From Bacteroidales bacterium (GTDB taxonomy: Bacteria > Bacteroidota > Bacteroidia > Bacteroidales > UBA932), in assembly GCA_017483985.1 (NCBI GenBank), contig JAFUUB010000082.1:1-64000 (forward strand): a DNA stretch of 64,000 nucleotides, in the 5' to 3' direction. The notes beneath the pieces are model-generated. The model had not been told where the DNA came from. It did not search any database and saw only the letters and a list, made by a program, of their open reading frames with translations. Every line of letters begins with the position of its first letter. Position 1 is the stretch's first letter. Below are positions 38,758 through 47,049 of this stretch, piece by piece. The translations under genes were made by a program, and so were the position numbers.

Positions 38758-38765
38758 TAACTTTG
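38758..38765 (+). promoter_or_regulatory. -7 element of the alpha/beta hydrolase gene
   Basis: TAACTTTG matches TAnnTTTG and lies 23 bases before ATG 38788. Confidence 0.55.
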
Positions 38766-38787
38766 CCGCAACGTTCCACCCCAATCA

Positions 38788-40095
38788 ATGCGCTACCCGA
38801 TGAAAAGGCTCGTCATAACCCTCGTCTTGCTGCTGTCGGCAGCTGCTTATTCCCTGGCCCAGACCGGCACATGGTCCGGGAAACTGGATGTCAATGGTAC
38901 GAAACTGTCGCTCGTCTTCCATCTTGACGAAGAGAATCCGACGATGGATTCTCCGGACCAGGGGGTGAAGGGGATTCCGATCCAGGTGACAAGGTCCGCA
39001 ACCGGAAAGCTGTCCATAACGGTCCCGTCTGCCGGTGCCTCCTATGAAGGACTCTGGATGGTGAAGCAGGTGGTGGGTACGTTCACCCAGCGGGGCAATT
39101 CCCTGCCGCTGACCCTCACCCCCGGCGAAGACAGGCCCAACCGCCCGCAGACACCCGTCGGTCCGTTCCCGTATCGGGAGGAGGAAGTTTCTTTCTCCAA
39201 CGGCGATGCCGTCCTGAAGGGAACGCTGGTGCTGCCGGAAGGCTGCTCGCGCCAGACGCCGGTCCTGATCATGGTTACCGGCAGCGGTTCCCAGAACCGG
39301 GATGAGGAAATCTTTGAGCACAAACCGTTTGCCGTGATCGCCGATGCGCTGGCCCGCGCCGGGATCGCCACCCTCCGCTACGATGACCGGGGGTTCGGAC
39401 AGTCCACCGGAGACATCCTGGGCTGCACGACGGAAGATCTGAAGAATGACGCTTTGGCCGGAATCCGCTTGCTGAGGGATCGCTTTGACAAGGTCGGTGT
39501 CATCGGCCACAGCGAAGGCGGTACCATCGCCCTGATGCTGGCGGCAGAAGGACAGGCCGATTTCATCATTTCCCTGGCCGGGAACGTGGTCTCCGGCGCC
39601 GAGACGCTGCTTTGGCAGAACCGCATCGCCCTGGCCGCCGCCGGTCTTCCGGAGGAGACGGTCGATACCTACTGCAAGGCGCTGGAAGAGGCGTACGAGG
39701 CCCGCATCGCCGGAGAACCGGTCCCCCCGGCCGGGAACTATGGACTTCCGGATGCCCTGGCCCAGAACCTGGTCCTGGTTGACAGACAGCTCCAGACCCC
39801 CTACATGACGTATTTCCTGGCCCTGGATGTCCGGCCGCTGCTTGGGAACATCACCTGTCCCGTCCTGGCCCTGGGCGGCAGCAAAGACTGCCAGGTCGAG
39901 CCCGGGAGCAACCTGGAGGCGCTGCGCAGCGGTTTGCCCGGCAACCGGATGCATGTTTTGGAGATGGTCGAGGGGGTGAATCATCTGTTCCAGCATTGCC
40001 AAACCGGCCTGACCTCCGAATACAAGGATATTGAGGAAACCCTGGCTCCGGAGGTACTGGAGAAGTTGGTGCACTGGCTGTCCGGACTCAAATAA
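38788..40095 (+). CDS. secreted alpha/beta hydrolase
   Basis: This 435-residue protein has a signal peptide (LVITLVLLLSAAAYSLAQ), a small N-terminal beta domain (about 25-120) and an alpha/beta hydrolase domain. The nucleophile Ser is in VGVIGHSEGGTIALM, the oxyanion region is MVTGSGSQNRDEE, the acid Asp is probably in LGGSKDCQV, and the His is in VEGVNHLFQHC. The layout is that of a peptidase-like or esterase-like Bacteroidales hydrolase. The start may be 38788 or the Met at 38800, which gives a more compact signal peptide. A small gene of unknown function follows 12 bases later. Confidence 0.85.
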   Translation: MRYPMKRLVITLVLLLSAAAYSLAQTGTWSGKLDVNGTKLSLVFHLDEENPTMDSPDQGVKGIPIQVTRSATGKLSITVPSAGASYEGLWMVKQVVGTFTQRGNSLPLTLTPGEDRPNRPQTPVGPFPYREEEVSFSNGDAVLKGTLVLPEGCSRQTPVLIMVTGSGSQNRDEEIFEHKPFAVIADALARAGIATLRYDDRGFGQSTGDILGCTTEDLKNDALAGIRLLRDRFDKVGVIGHSEGGTIALMLAAEGQADFIISLAGNVVSGAETLLWQNRIALAAAGLPEETVDTYCKALEEAYEARIAGEPVPPAGNYGLPDALAQNLVLVDRQLQTPYMTYFLALDVRPLLGNITCPVLALGGSKDCQVEPGSNLEALRSGLPGNRMHVLEMVEGVNHLFQHCQTGLTSEYKDIEETLAPEVLEKLVHWLSGLK

Positions 40096-40107
40096 ACGAA
40101 ATGACCC

Positions 40108-40491
40108 ATGAGAAAAGAATTGATCGCATTGGCCGATACCTACCGCCAGGCGGGGGACGCCATCCATGATGCCATCCGGGACAGCATCCGTCAGGCCGGT
40201 GGCTTCGTCAACTGTTCCAACAACCGCGGCGAAAAGAAAGACATGCTGGCCCTGGTCTATGACGGCAAAAGCGGCTACTCCGAGTCCTTCCCGATCCGGG
40301 CGATGAAGATTGGCGACGGCGGCGAAGTCGAAGTCTATGTCGGCAGCGCCGGGACCATCTATACGGACAAATACCTGCGCGGGAAACAATCCGAGGAACA
40401 TTGGCTGCCGCTGAAGGGCTCGAACATCCTGTTCTACCAGACGATCCTTTCCATCGCAGCCGCCATTGACCAATACATCCCTGCCGAATAG
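40108..40491 (+). CDS. small conserved protein of unknown function
   Basis: This 127-residue soluble protein has no recognised domain. It is predicted to be alpha/beta: a helical N-terminus (ELIALADTYRQAGDAIHDAIRD), a central beta region (DMLALVYDGKSG and EVEVYVGSAGTIYTD) and a C-terminal helix. No signal peptide or membrane span is visible. It lies 12 bases after the hydrolase gene and four bases before the EamA transporter gene, so the three may be co-transcribed. Codon use looks like that of its neighbours. The stop is TAG. Confidence 0.7.
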   Translation: MRKELIALADTYRQAGDAIHDAIRDSIRQAGGFVNCSNNRGEKKDMLALVYDGKSGYSESFPIRAMKIGDGGEVEVYVGSAGTIYTDKYLRGKQSEEHWLPLKGSNILFYQTILSIAAAIDQYIPAE

Positions 40492-40495
40492 TCCC

Positions 40496-41416
40496 ATGCA
40501 AAGAAACAAACTGGCGGGCCACCTGGCCATCGCGGGCGCCTATACCATTTTCGGGCTCAACATCGTATTCTGCAAGGACATCGCCAATTCCGCCGCGGTG
40601 TCGCCGGTCGTCCTGTTCACCCTGCGGGCCATCGGCGCCGCGGCCCTTTTCTGGCTGATTTCTCTTTTCATGCCGAAGGAAAAGATCGAAAAAGGCGACT
40701 TCCCCCGGATCGCCCTGGCCTCGTTCGTCGGCCTGTTCGTCCCGCAGATGACCTTCCTGATGGCCATCACCATGACGACCTCCATCGACGCGGCCATCCT
40801 CCACACCCTGGGCCCGATCTTTACGATGATCTTTGCGTTCCTGTTCCTGAAGGAGCCGATCACGGGGAAGAAGGCGGGCGGTGTCGCCCTGAGTTTCGCC
40901 GGAGTCATCTTCCTGATCCTGAATTCCGTCCATGAGGGCGGCGCCTCGGTCACCTCACCCTGGGGCATCGTGCTCCTGCTGCTGAACAGCCTGAGCTTTT
41001 CGCTCTATCTGGGCCTGTTCCGCCCGCTGATCTCGAAATACAGCGTCGTGACCTTCATGAAATGGACCTTCCTGTTTTCGCTGCTCCTGTCCCTCCCGTT
41101 CTCGGCGAAGGGCCTGCTGCAGACGGATTATGCCGCCATTCCCGGGGTGGTCCGCTGGGAGATCGCCTACCTGATTGTCTTTGCCACGTTCGTGGCCTAT
41201 TTCCTGATTCCGTTCGGTCAGAAGCACCTGCGTCCGACGCTGGTGAGCATGTATGCCTACCTGCAGCCCATCATCGCCGCCCTGGTCAGCATCTGGTCGG
41301 GATTGGACGTCCTGACCTGGCAGAAATGCCTGGCGACGGTGCTGATCGTCGGCGGCGTGGTGCTGGTGAACCGCAGCCGGGCGGCCTCGCCGCAGGATGG
41401 CCCCGCCGTACCGTGA
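40496..41416 (+). CDS. EamA-family drug/metabolite transporter
   Basis: This 306-residue inner-membrane protein has ten membrane spans in two EamA repeats. The first repeat begins HLAIAGAYTIFGLNIVFCK and contains SIDAAILHTLGPIFTMIFAF with KEPITGKKAGGVAL. The second ends YAYLQPIIAALVSIWSG and LATVLIVGGVVLVN. The start ATG 40496 was chosen because earlier in-frame codons overlap the previous gene. It exports or imports a small metabolite that cannot be predicted. Confidence 0.9.
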   Translation: MQRNKLAGHLAIAGAYTIFGLNIVFCKDIANSAAVSPVVLFTLRAIGAAALFWLISLFMPKEKIEKGDFPRIALASFVGLFVPQMTFLMAITMTTSIDAAILHTLGPIFTMIFAFLFLKEPITGKKAGGVALSFAGVIFLILNSVHEGGASVTSPWGIVLLLLNSLSFSLYLGLFRPLISKYSVVTFMKWTFLFSLLLSLPFSAKGLLQTDYAAIPGVVRWEIAYLIVFATFVAYFLIPFGQKHLRPTLVSMYAYLQPIIAALVSIWSGLDVLTWQKCLATVLIVGGVVLVNRSRAASPQDGPAVP

Positions 41417-41477
41417 AAGGAATCTTAACCCCTCCGCCTCCCGGGATTTCGTCGGGCTGCGCTCTCCGACATCCCTC

Positions 41478-41492
41478 CCCGCCTGCGGCGGG
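41478..41492. repeat. GC palindrome in the EamA-tRNA gap
   Basis: CCCGCCTGCGGCGGG is a perfect 15-base palindrome, closely similar to CCCGCCTGGGCGGG inside the GH2 gene. The gap 41417-41508 holds no gene. Confidence 0.5.
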
Positions 41493-41508
41493 CTATGCAA
41501 AGCGTCAA

Positions 41509-41546
41509 CAAAAAAGCGCAATCGAGCACGCTCGTTGCGCTTTTTT
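41509..41546. terminator. bidirectional terminator between eamA and tRNA-Ser(TGA)
   Basis: AGCGCAA pairs with TTGCGCT and an inner CGAG with CTCG, flanked by a run of A on the left and T on the right. It can end the rightward eamA transcript and the leftward tRNA transcript. Confidence 0.85.
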
Positions 41547-41558
41547 GCTTCCGCTTTG

Positions 41559-41643
41559 CGGAGGCGGAGGGATTCGAACCCCCGGGACGTTGCCGCCCAA
41601 CAGTTTTCAAGACTGCCGCCATCGACCACTCGGCCACACCTCC
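41559..41643 (-). tRNA. tRNA-Ser(TGA)
   Basis: The minus-strand 85-base sequence is a class II tRNA with acceptor arms GGAGGTG and CGCCTCC, anticodon loop CTTGAAA (anticodon TGA), a long variable arm (GGGCGGCAACGTCCC) and T loop TTCGAAT. CCA is not encoded. A full promoter lies upstream at 41659-41689. Confidence 0.95.
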
Positions 41644-41658
41644 ATGCATTGAAGTGTG

Positions 41659-41689
41659 CAAATATACGTACTTTTTCCTGACAATCAAA
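41659..41689 (-). promoter_or_regulatory. promoter of tRNA-Ser(TGA)
   Basis: On the minus strand TTTG (41686-41689), 19 bases and TATATTTG (41659-41666) form a textbook Bacteroidetes promoter 15 bases from the tRNA. Confidence 0.75.
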
Positions 41690-41698
41690 AAGGGCGCT

Positions 41699-41730
41699 TT
41701 TGCACATAAGGGCAGAATTCGGTACATTTG
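41699..41730 (+). promoter_or_regulatory. promoter of the envelope protein gene at 41767
   Basis: TTTG (41699-41702), 20 bases, then TACATTTG (41723-41730). It is divergent from the tRNA promoter with only nine bases between their -33 elements. Confidence 0.7.
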
Positions 41731-41766
41731 TGCCGGCATAAACCCAACGATGAAAATCATTCCGAC

Positions 41767-42507
41767 ATGAAAAGAAAACTTTATATCCTGACCCTCCTGC
41801 TATGCGGATGCCTGGGCGGCAGCGCCTTTGCCCAGATCCGGGACATCGCCCTGACGGCCGGTGTCAATGCGCCGTTGTACAAGGAAGCCGAGAGCGGCGT
41901 CCTGTTCCAGCTGAACTACGGGCGCTTCACCCGAAGCGGATTCGGGTTCCGCCTGGGCGTTCAATGGACACCGGATGTCGCAGACGTGGATAACGTGTTC
42001 GGCGTCCCGGTGGCCCTGGCCTACCGGACGAAGGCAAGAAGCGGAGCCGAACGGCTGGTCTCCGGTGCCGTCGGAGCGATTGGCGCAGTCGGATATGACG
42101 CGATTGACGGAGACCGGAACGAAGATATGCTGCGGGATGCCGTGGGCGGCTTCCTGCTGAACCTGTTCCGGGACATGGAGTTTTCCGTCGGTGCCACCCC
42201 CGGCCGCATCCACGGGGAATCCAACTCCGTAACCCGGGCTTCCTGGGGCGAGGACATGCAATACTGGGAAGAATCATGGACGGAGAAAAAACAAGACACA
42301 TTCCTGAGTCTCGATGCCGGGCTCAGCCTGAATTACAGCCTCTGGCGGTTTGACATCAAAGTCATGCCGGCCATCCATTACTATCTCACCGACAGCCTGG
42401 TCTACCACACGTCGACCGGTGAGAACGGCGTGGGCGTAACTTCCACCCGGGAGCAGCCGCTGCGCTGGTTCTTTACCTTCAGCGGCGGACTCGCCTTCCG
42501 GTTCTGA
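41767..42507 (+). CDS. putative outer-membrane beta-barrel protein
   Basis: This 246-residue exported protein (signal peptide LYILTLLLCGCLGGSAFAQ) has alternating beta strands such as VLFQLNYGRFTRSGFGFRLG and ends in LAFRF, the terminal aromatic signature of outer-membrane barrels. A helical, charged middle part (YDAIDGDRNEDMLRDAVGG) and a coiled loop with WEESWTEKKQ are predicted outside or inside the barrel. I cannot name its function. A Cys at the predicted signal-peptide region is not in a convincing lipobox. It has its own promoter. Confidence 0.7.
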   Translation: MKRKLYILTLLLCGCLGGSAFAQIRDIALTAGVNAPLYKEAESGVLFQLNYGRFTRSGFGFRLGVQWTPDVADVDNVFGVPVALAYRTKARSGAERLVSGAVGAIGAVGYDAIDGDRNEDMLRDAVGGFLLNLFRDMEFSVGATPGRIHGESNSVTRASWGEDMQYWEESWTEKKQDTFLSLDAGLSLNYSLWRFDIKVMPAIHYYLTDSLVYHTSTGENGVGVTSTREQPLRWFFTFSGGLAFRF

Positions 42508-42580
42508 ATCCCGCAGGCGCAACTTCCCTTCGGCGCAATAATTGCAGCCTTGCCCCTGATTCAACCCCAATGGCAGGACA

Positions 42581-43654
42581 ATGAACACTTTCAAGAAAGA
42601 ATTGCTTGACAAGGCGCTGGGCAAGGCGGGTAAGACCCGCAACGCCCTCTGGATATCCGCCTGTTTCCTCCTCATCGGCGCCAACATCGCCTTTTTCCTG
42701 TTGTTCCCGCGCCTGATCGCCGGCGTTGCCATCGTGCTGTCGAACGTCATCACCCTGATCCTGACGTTCTTGGCATTCAAGCCGTTGAACGGCTGGCTGC
42801 AGGACAAGTTGCTGGAGCGGCAGCAGGAACTGATCGAGAAACTCGAGAAGGACCGGGAGCTGGAGCGGAAACTGGAACAGCTCGAACAGGAGAACCGCGA
42901 CCTCAGCGACAAGTTGGACACGCGCATCCAGACGGGTACCCTCCCCTTCAACCTCGGCTATACCTTCAAGGTCGAGCAGATGGAATATGCCAAGACCGGC
43001 TATGTCGTCAAGGAAGAGGAACTGGGCAACCTGGACAAGGAGCGCTTCGCCGTCCCCGACAAGAACTTCCTCGAAGCGATGTGGGACGAAAACATCAAGC
43101 ACGATCCGGGCATCCGCAAGCTGCTGTATATCCACAAATTCTATTATAAAGTATCCCTGGGCATCGATTTCAGCAAGATCATGTATGCCTACGACGGCGG
43201 GACGGCCCTCTTCTACGGCGTCCGCTTCGAGAAGCTCCACGACATCAGCAGCGAACTGCAGCCGGACCGGGAGGACATCGACCATTGCGAGATCCTCAAG
43301 GTCACCGGAGACAAGCTGGAAATCCGGCAGGACAAGGCCTATGACGGACTCAAGGAGCAATACCGCCTGGCCCAGGAAGAAGGGGTCAAGGCCGGCATGG
43401 AAGAAGAGGTGACGGCACTTTGCAACCAGTATACCGCCGCCCTGCACGAGAGCATCAAGGGCCGCTTCGGAGACAAGGTCGAGTTCGTGGACTCCATCGA
43501 GGAGCACCGGGACAAGAATTGGTACGCCCTCAAGGTCAGCACGGATCAGACGGTCAAGGAGATCGCCGCAAATATGCTGATGCTAACGACCGTCATGAAC
43601 AAGACCCAGGCAATCGGCGAGCGGGCCGGCCAGCACCTGCTGGAAGAGAATTGA
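42581..43654 (+). CDS. membrane-anchored coiled-coil protein of unknown function
   Basis: This 357-residue protein has two N-terminal membrane spans (ALWISACFLLIGANIAFFLLF and LIAGVAIVLSNVITLILTFLA), a coiled coil (about 75-112, KLLERQQELIEKLEKDRELE) and a large cytoplasmic alpha/beta region (about 115-357) with KLLYIHKFYYKVSLGIDFS. The C-terminal half resembles a region seen in Bacteroidetes proteins of unknown function; no catalytic motif was recognised. There are 73 bases between it and the barrel gene and no clear promoter of its own. Confidence 0.65.
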   Translation: MNTFKKELLDKALGKAGKTRNALWISACFLLIGANIAFFLLFPRLIAGVAIVLSNVITLILTFLAFKPLNGWLQDKLLERQQELIEKLEKDRELERKLEQLEQENRDLSDKLDTRIQTGTLPFNLGYTFKVEQMEYAKTGYVVKEEELGNLDKERFAVPDKNFLEAMWDENIKHDPGIRKLLYIHKFYYKVSLGIDFSKIMYAYDGGTALFYGVRFEKLHDISSELQPDREDIDHCEILKVTGDKLEIRQDKAYDGLKEQYRLAQEEGVKAGMEEEVTALCNQYTAALHESIKGRFGDKVEFVDSIEEHRDKNWYALKVSTDQTVKEIAANMLMLTTVMNKTQAIGERAGQHLLEEN

Positions 43655-43764
43655 TCCGAAGGCCTTATTTCCTGTCTGAAAATTTGTTATTCCCGAAAAA
43701 AATGATGAAATTTCGGATTGAATCTGCGTTTTTGGACAGAATAATAACAACAAAAGATACGAAT

Positions 43765-45945
43765 ATGAAAGCTAAAAGACTATTCACCTTCCTGATTGCA
43801 AGTATTACGCTCTTTGTGGCGGCAAGTTGTAATCATAAGGAGGAAATGGAGCCGACCTATGACCCGGGAGCCGTTGTGTTCAATGTATCCTCCCAGGCGA
43901 TCTCCGACCACGGCATCGACGTCGTCGTCCGCCACAACGGCAAGGAGAGAGACGGCTGGAACGGCTTCCTGACGGAGGACCTCACCTCGCCCATTGAGGA
44001 CCTGATCCTCGCCCAGGCGGTTCCCGTTTCCAAGAAAGACTTCCACTTCGGTACTTCGCAAACCATCCGTCTGACCAACCTGGAGGCCGAGAAGGATTAC
44101 CGGTACATCGCCTATGGCATCAAGGATGACAAAACCATCTACGGTATCCCGGGCTATGCGGTCTTCACCACGGCAGAAGATTTCAATATCGTCGTTTTCA
44201 AAGTCGAAATTGAGGAAGTGACCGGCCACGAGGCCCATTTCAAGGTCACCCACAACGGAAAAGACAGCTATACCTGGTATGCGTTCGCGACGCAGGACAT
44301 GGAGTCCGCCATCGAAGACCTGGTCAGTGCGAAGTCGGAAGAAGCGCTGGACCTGCTGAACCGCGGTGCCTCCGTCAGTGCTTCCCTGCTGGAGCTCCCG
44401 GCCGACACCGAGTTCCGCTACATCGTATTCGGAATCAAGGAGAACGGAGCCGTTTACGGAACCCCGGCCGAAGTCACCTTCAAGACCCTGGAAGACTTCG
44501 ACGGCATCCAGTTCACCGCCAAGGCTGGCAACATTACACGCAGTTCCGCTGAAATCACCGTCTCGCATGACGGCCGTGAAGACTACACCTGGTTCGGTTT
44601 CCTCACGGAAGACCTGGAAACCAGCGCAGCCGGCCTGATCAAGGAGCAGGCTGCCTCCGTCACGGAAGCGGATATCCAGTCCGGCAAGGACGTCAAGATC
44701 ACGGTCGAAGACCTGGAGGAAGGCGTAACATACCGCTATATCGTCACCGGTTACAAGGACGGCGCCGTCTACGGCAAGCCGGGCGATGCCCAATTCACGG
44801 TCGCGGCCGACTCGCGTACCCCTTATGAAAAGTGGCTGGGCAAGTGGTCTGCAACGGGCAGCGACGGCACCGTCATGAACTTCGAAATCACAGAGAAGGT
44901 AACGGACCAGACTTACATCATCTCCGGATTCGGAGAAAGTGCGCCGCTGGAAGCCGGCTTCGATGCCGAAACGGGCGATCTGCAACTCATCTACCAGCAG
45001 GCTGGTTCCAACTCCAACTGGCAATTCTATCTTGCCGGTATCGGCACGAACGACTATGTCGCATATGGAGACAATGATAAGGGCATCCTGGGAACCGTCA
45101 AATTAACGGGCGAAGGAACAGCCACCGGTGTTGGAAACGAATATGACTACACCTTCAGTGACGGTTCAACCGATCACTACATTGTTTCCTGGATCGGCAT
45201 CCTTGGCTACGGTCAACGAAGCGACGGCTCTACCGGCTGGGTTACTTTCAATAACGTTACCTACCACTACTTCCCGTCCCAGTGGATCCAGACGGAAAGT
45301 GGCGGCGATGACGGTGGAGAAGGCGGCGGCGAAGCCAGCGAAGCCTATCAGCAGTGGATCGGAAGCTGGAGCATTCCTGCAACCGAGCTTGAGTTCAATG
45401 AAGACACCGGAGCGTTGGAAGGCGAGCATTCCGCTACGCACACCTGGGTTATCAGTGCAAAGGAAACCAATGCCTCCTACACGATCACCGGTGTTGACAA
45501 CGGCGATTTCGGCGATCTCACGGCAACTTTTGACGCGGCAACCGGCAATCTCGTCGTGACCCCGCAGCTGACGCTCGAAAGTACTTACTCCGGGAATCCG
45601 GATCTCTACTATTTCTGTGGGATGTACTATGATGGCGACTCCGAATACCTGGAGTATCATGATACGTACACCTTGTTTACCGCCAGCATTTCCGGCAACC
45701 AGGCGACTGTAACACCCGGAGACAGGAATGGTACTTCCTTCCATGCCATGCGCATCCTCAACAGCTATGGCGGATCATGGTATTCCGGGAACAGCTATTA
45801 TGCCCTTCCTGTCACATTAACCAAGGCGAACAATGCTCCCTCCCGCATGGTTGCAGTTCCGATGGGATTTGCCAAAGCACTCCCGCAGGTTGCCCGTAAA
45901 AGTCCTTCCAACCGGAAGGCCAGCATTCCCTTCCTCACGAAATAA
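43765..45945 (+). CDS. modular repeat lipoprotein
   Basis: This 726-residue lipoprotein has a lipobox (TLFVAASC) and is built of repeats. Three immunoglobulin/FN3-like modules of about 105 residues each share the pattern VRHNGKERDGWNGFLTEDL, VTHNGKDSYTWYAFATQDM and VSHDGREDYTWFGFLTEDL. Two C-terminal lipocalin-like modules begin YEKWLGKWSATGSDG and YQQWIGSWSIPATEL and are joined by a Gly-rich linker (GGDDGGEGGGEASE). It is probably exposed on the cell surface and may bind a glycan or protein. The start ATG 43765 was chosen because it sets the lipobox. A strong terminator follows at 45958. Confidence 0.8.
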   Translation: MKAKRLFTFLIASITLFVAASCNHKEEMEPTYDPGAVVFNVSSQAISDHGIDVVVRHNGKERDGWNGFLTEDLTSPIEDLILAQAVPVSKKDFHFGTSQTIRLTNLEAEKDYRYIAYGIKDDKTIYGIPGYAVFTTAEDFNIVVFKVEIEEVTGHEAHFKVTHNGKDSYTWYAFATQDMESAIEDLVSAKSEEALDLLNRGASVSASLLELPADTEFRYIVFGIKENGAVYGTPAEVTFKTLEDFDGIQFTAKAGNITRSSAEITVSHDGREDYTWFGFLTEDLETSAAGLIKEQAASVTEADIQSGKDVKITVEDLEEGVTYRYIVTGYKDGAVYGKPGDAQFTVAADSRTPYEKWLGKWSATGSDGTVMNFEITEKVTDQTYIISGFGESAPLEAGFDAETGDLQLIYQQAGSNSNWQFYLAGIGTNDYVAYGDNDKGILGTVKLTGEGTATGVGNEYDYTFSDGSTDHYIVSWIGILGYGQRSDGSTGWVTFNNVTYHYFPSQWIQTESGGDDGGEGGGEASEAYQQWIGSWSIPATELEFNEDTGALEGEHSATHTWVISAKETNASYTITGVDNGDFGDLTATFDAATGNLVVTPQLTLESTYSGNPDLYYFCGMYYDGDSEYLEYHDTYTLFTASISGNQATVTPGDRNGTSFHAMRILNSYGGSWYSGNSYYALPVTLTKANNAPSRMVAVPMGFAKALPQVARKSPSNRKASIPFLTK

Positions 45946-45957
45946 AGAACATGATAC

Positions 45958-45998
45958 AAAAACAGAGGCGGATTCCCAAGGGATCCGCCTCTGTTTTT
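45958..45998. terminator. bidirectional terminator between lipoprotein and lspA genes
   Basis: CAGAGGCGGAT (45963-45973) pairs with ATCCGCCTCTG (45983-45993), flanked by A and T runs, so it works on both strands between convergent genes. Confidence 0.9.
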
Positions 45999-46015
45999 AT
46001 TATGCATTCAAACGG

Positions 46016-46621
46016 CTATTTGTCCTCCGCCGCGAAGAACTTGTATTGGAAGAGGATCAGGTAGATCGCGCCGACGGTCACGCAGCTGTCTGCAAAGTTG
46101 AAAACCGGCTCAAAGAAGATATCTCCCCCGATCAGCGGGACCCAGTCGGGCCAGCGCCAAAGCGGGAAATAGAACATATCCACCACCCGGCCGAACAGGA
46201 ACGGAGCGTAACTGCCGCCGAACGTGGCGACGACACCCGGCTCGGAAGCCGAGAAGACCATCCCGTAGAACAGGCAGTCGATGATATTGCCGAAGGCACC
46301 TGCCGTAATCAGGGTCAACCCCACCAGGACGCCCGTCGGAACGGGCTTCTTTCCACGGACCAGTTGGGTGATCCACCAGCACAGCACGCCGCACAGGGCG
46401 ATCCGGAACAGGGAAAGCAGCAGCTTGCCGACCGCCCCGCCGAACTTCATGCCGAAGGCCATGCCCTCATTCTCGATGAACAGGATCTGGAACCAGTCCC
46501 CCAACACGCTGAAATGCTCCCCGATCGACATGTTGGTCTTGACCAGGACCTTGATGACCTGATCAATGATGACCAACACGATACCGAGTATGAGCAGCCG
46601 CTTGCCTTTGGATATCTTCAT
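46016..46621 (-). CDS. lspA: lipoprotein signal peptidase
   Basis: This 201-residue inner-membrane aspartyl protease removes signal peptides from diacylated prolipoproteins. The catalytic Asp residues are Asp115 in AFGNIIDCLFYG and Asp178 in FNFADSCVTVG. Four membrane spans are predicted, beginning with LLILGIVLVIIDQVIKVLV. It serves the several lipoproteins encoded in this window. It follows the DksA-like gene by 12 bases and probably shares a transcript with it. The stop is TAG. Confidence 0.95.
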   Translation of the reverse strand: MKISKGKRLLILGIVLVIIDQVIKVLVKTNMSIGEHFSVLGDWFQILFIENEGMAFGMKFGGAVGKLLLSLFRIALCGVLCWWITQLVRGKKPVPTGVLVGLTLITAGAFGNIIDCLFYGMVFSASEPGVVATFGGSYAPFLFGRVVDMFYFPLWRWPDWVPLIGGDIFFEPVFNFADSCVTVGAIYLILFQYKFFAAEDK

Positions 46622-46633
46622 GGCGCGCCTGCT

Positions 46634-47038
46634 CTACCGCTTGCCGCGCTTCTCGAGGATGGCCTTGCCTTCCACGGTCGTCGTTGCGTGCGGGACCAGA
46701 CGCAGCCGCTCCTTCGGGATCAGTTTCCCGGTCACGCGGCAGATGCCGTAGGTCTTGTTCTCAATGCGGATCAGCGCGTTCTCCAGGTTCTGGATGAACT
46801 TGTACTGACGCTGGGCCAGCTGGCTGGCCTCCTCCTTGGAAAGCTGCATGGCACCGTCGTCTTCGACAGTCTTGAACGAAGGAGTGGTGTCCTCGATGTC
46901 GTTGGTACCATTGTGCATGATGATCTTTCGCAAGGTGTCATACTCGCCCCGCGCCTTCTCCAGCATCCCGTTGATGATGCCGCGGAATTCTTCCAATTCC
47001 TCGTCGCTGTAACGCGTTTTGTTCATTTCTTCTGCCAT
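46634..47038 (-). CDS. TraR/DksA-family protein lacking the zinc Cys4 site
   Basis: This 134-residue protein is related to DksA, which binds RNA polymerase through its secondary channel. The N-terminal coiled-coil region (EELEEFRGIINGMLEKARGE) and C-terminal YGICRVTGKLIPKERL motif are clear, but only one Cys remains where the zinc finger has four, as in many Bacteroidetes members of the family. The start MAEEMNK at 47038 was chosen over an ATG three codons earlier. It lies 11 bases after ileS and is likely part of the ileS-lspA transcript. The stop is TAG. Confidence 0.88.
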   Translation of the reverse strand: MAEEMNKTRYSDEELEEFRGIINGMLEKARGEYDTLRKIIMHNGTNDIEDTTPSFKTVEDDGAMQLSKEEASQLAQRQYKFIQNLENALIRIENKTYGICRVTGKLIPKERLRLVPHATTTVEGKAILEKRGKR

Positions 47039-47049
47039 ATCTTTCACGA

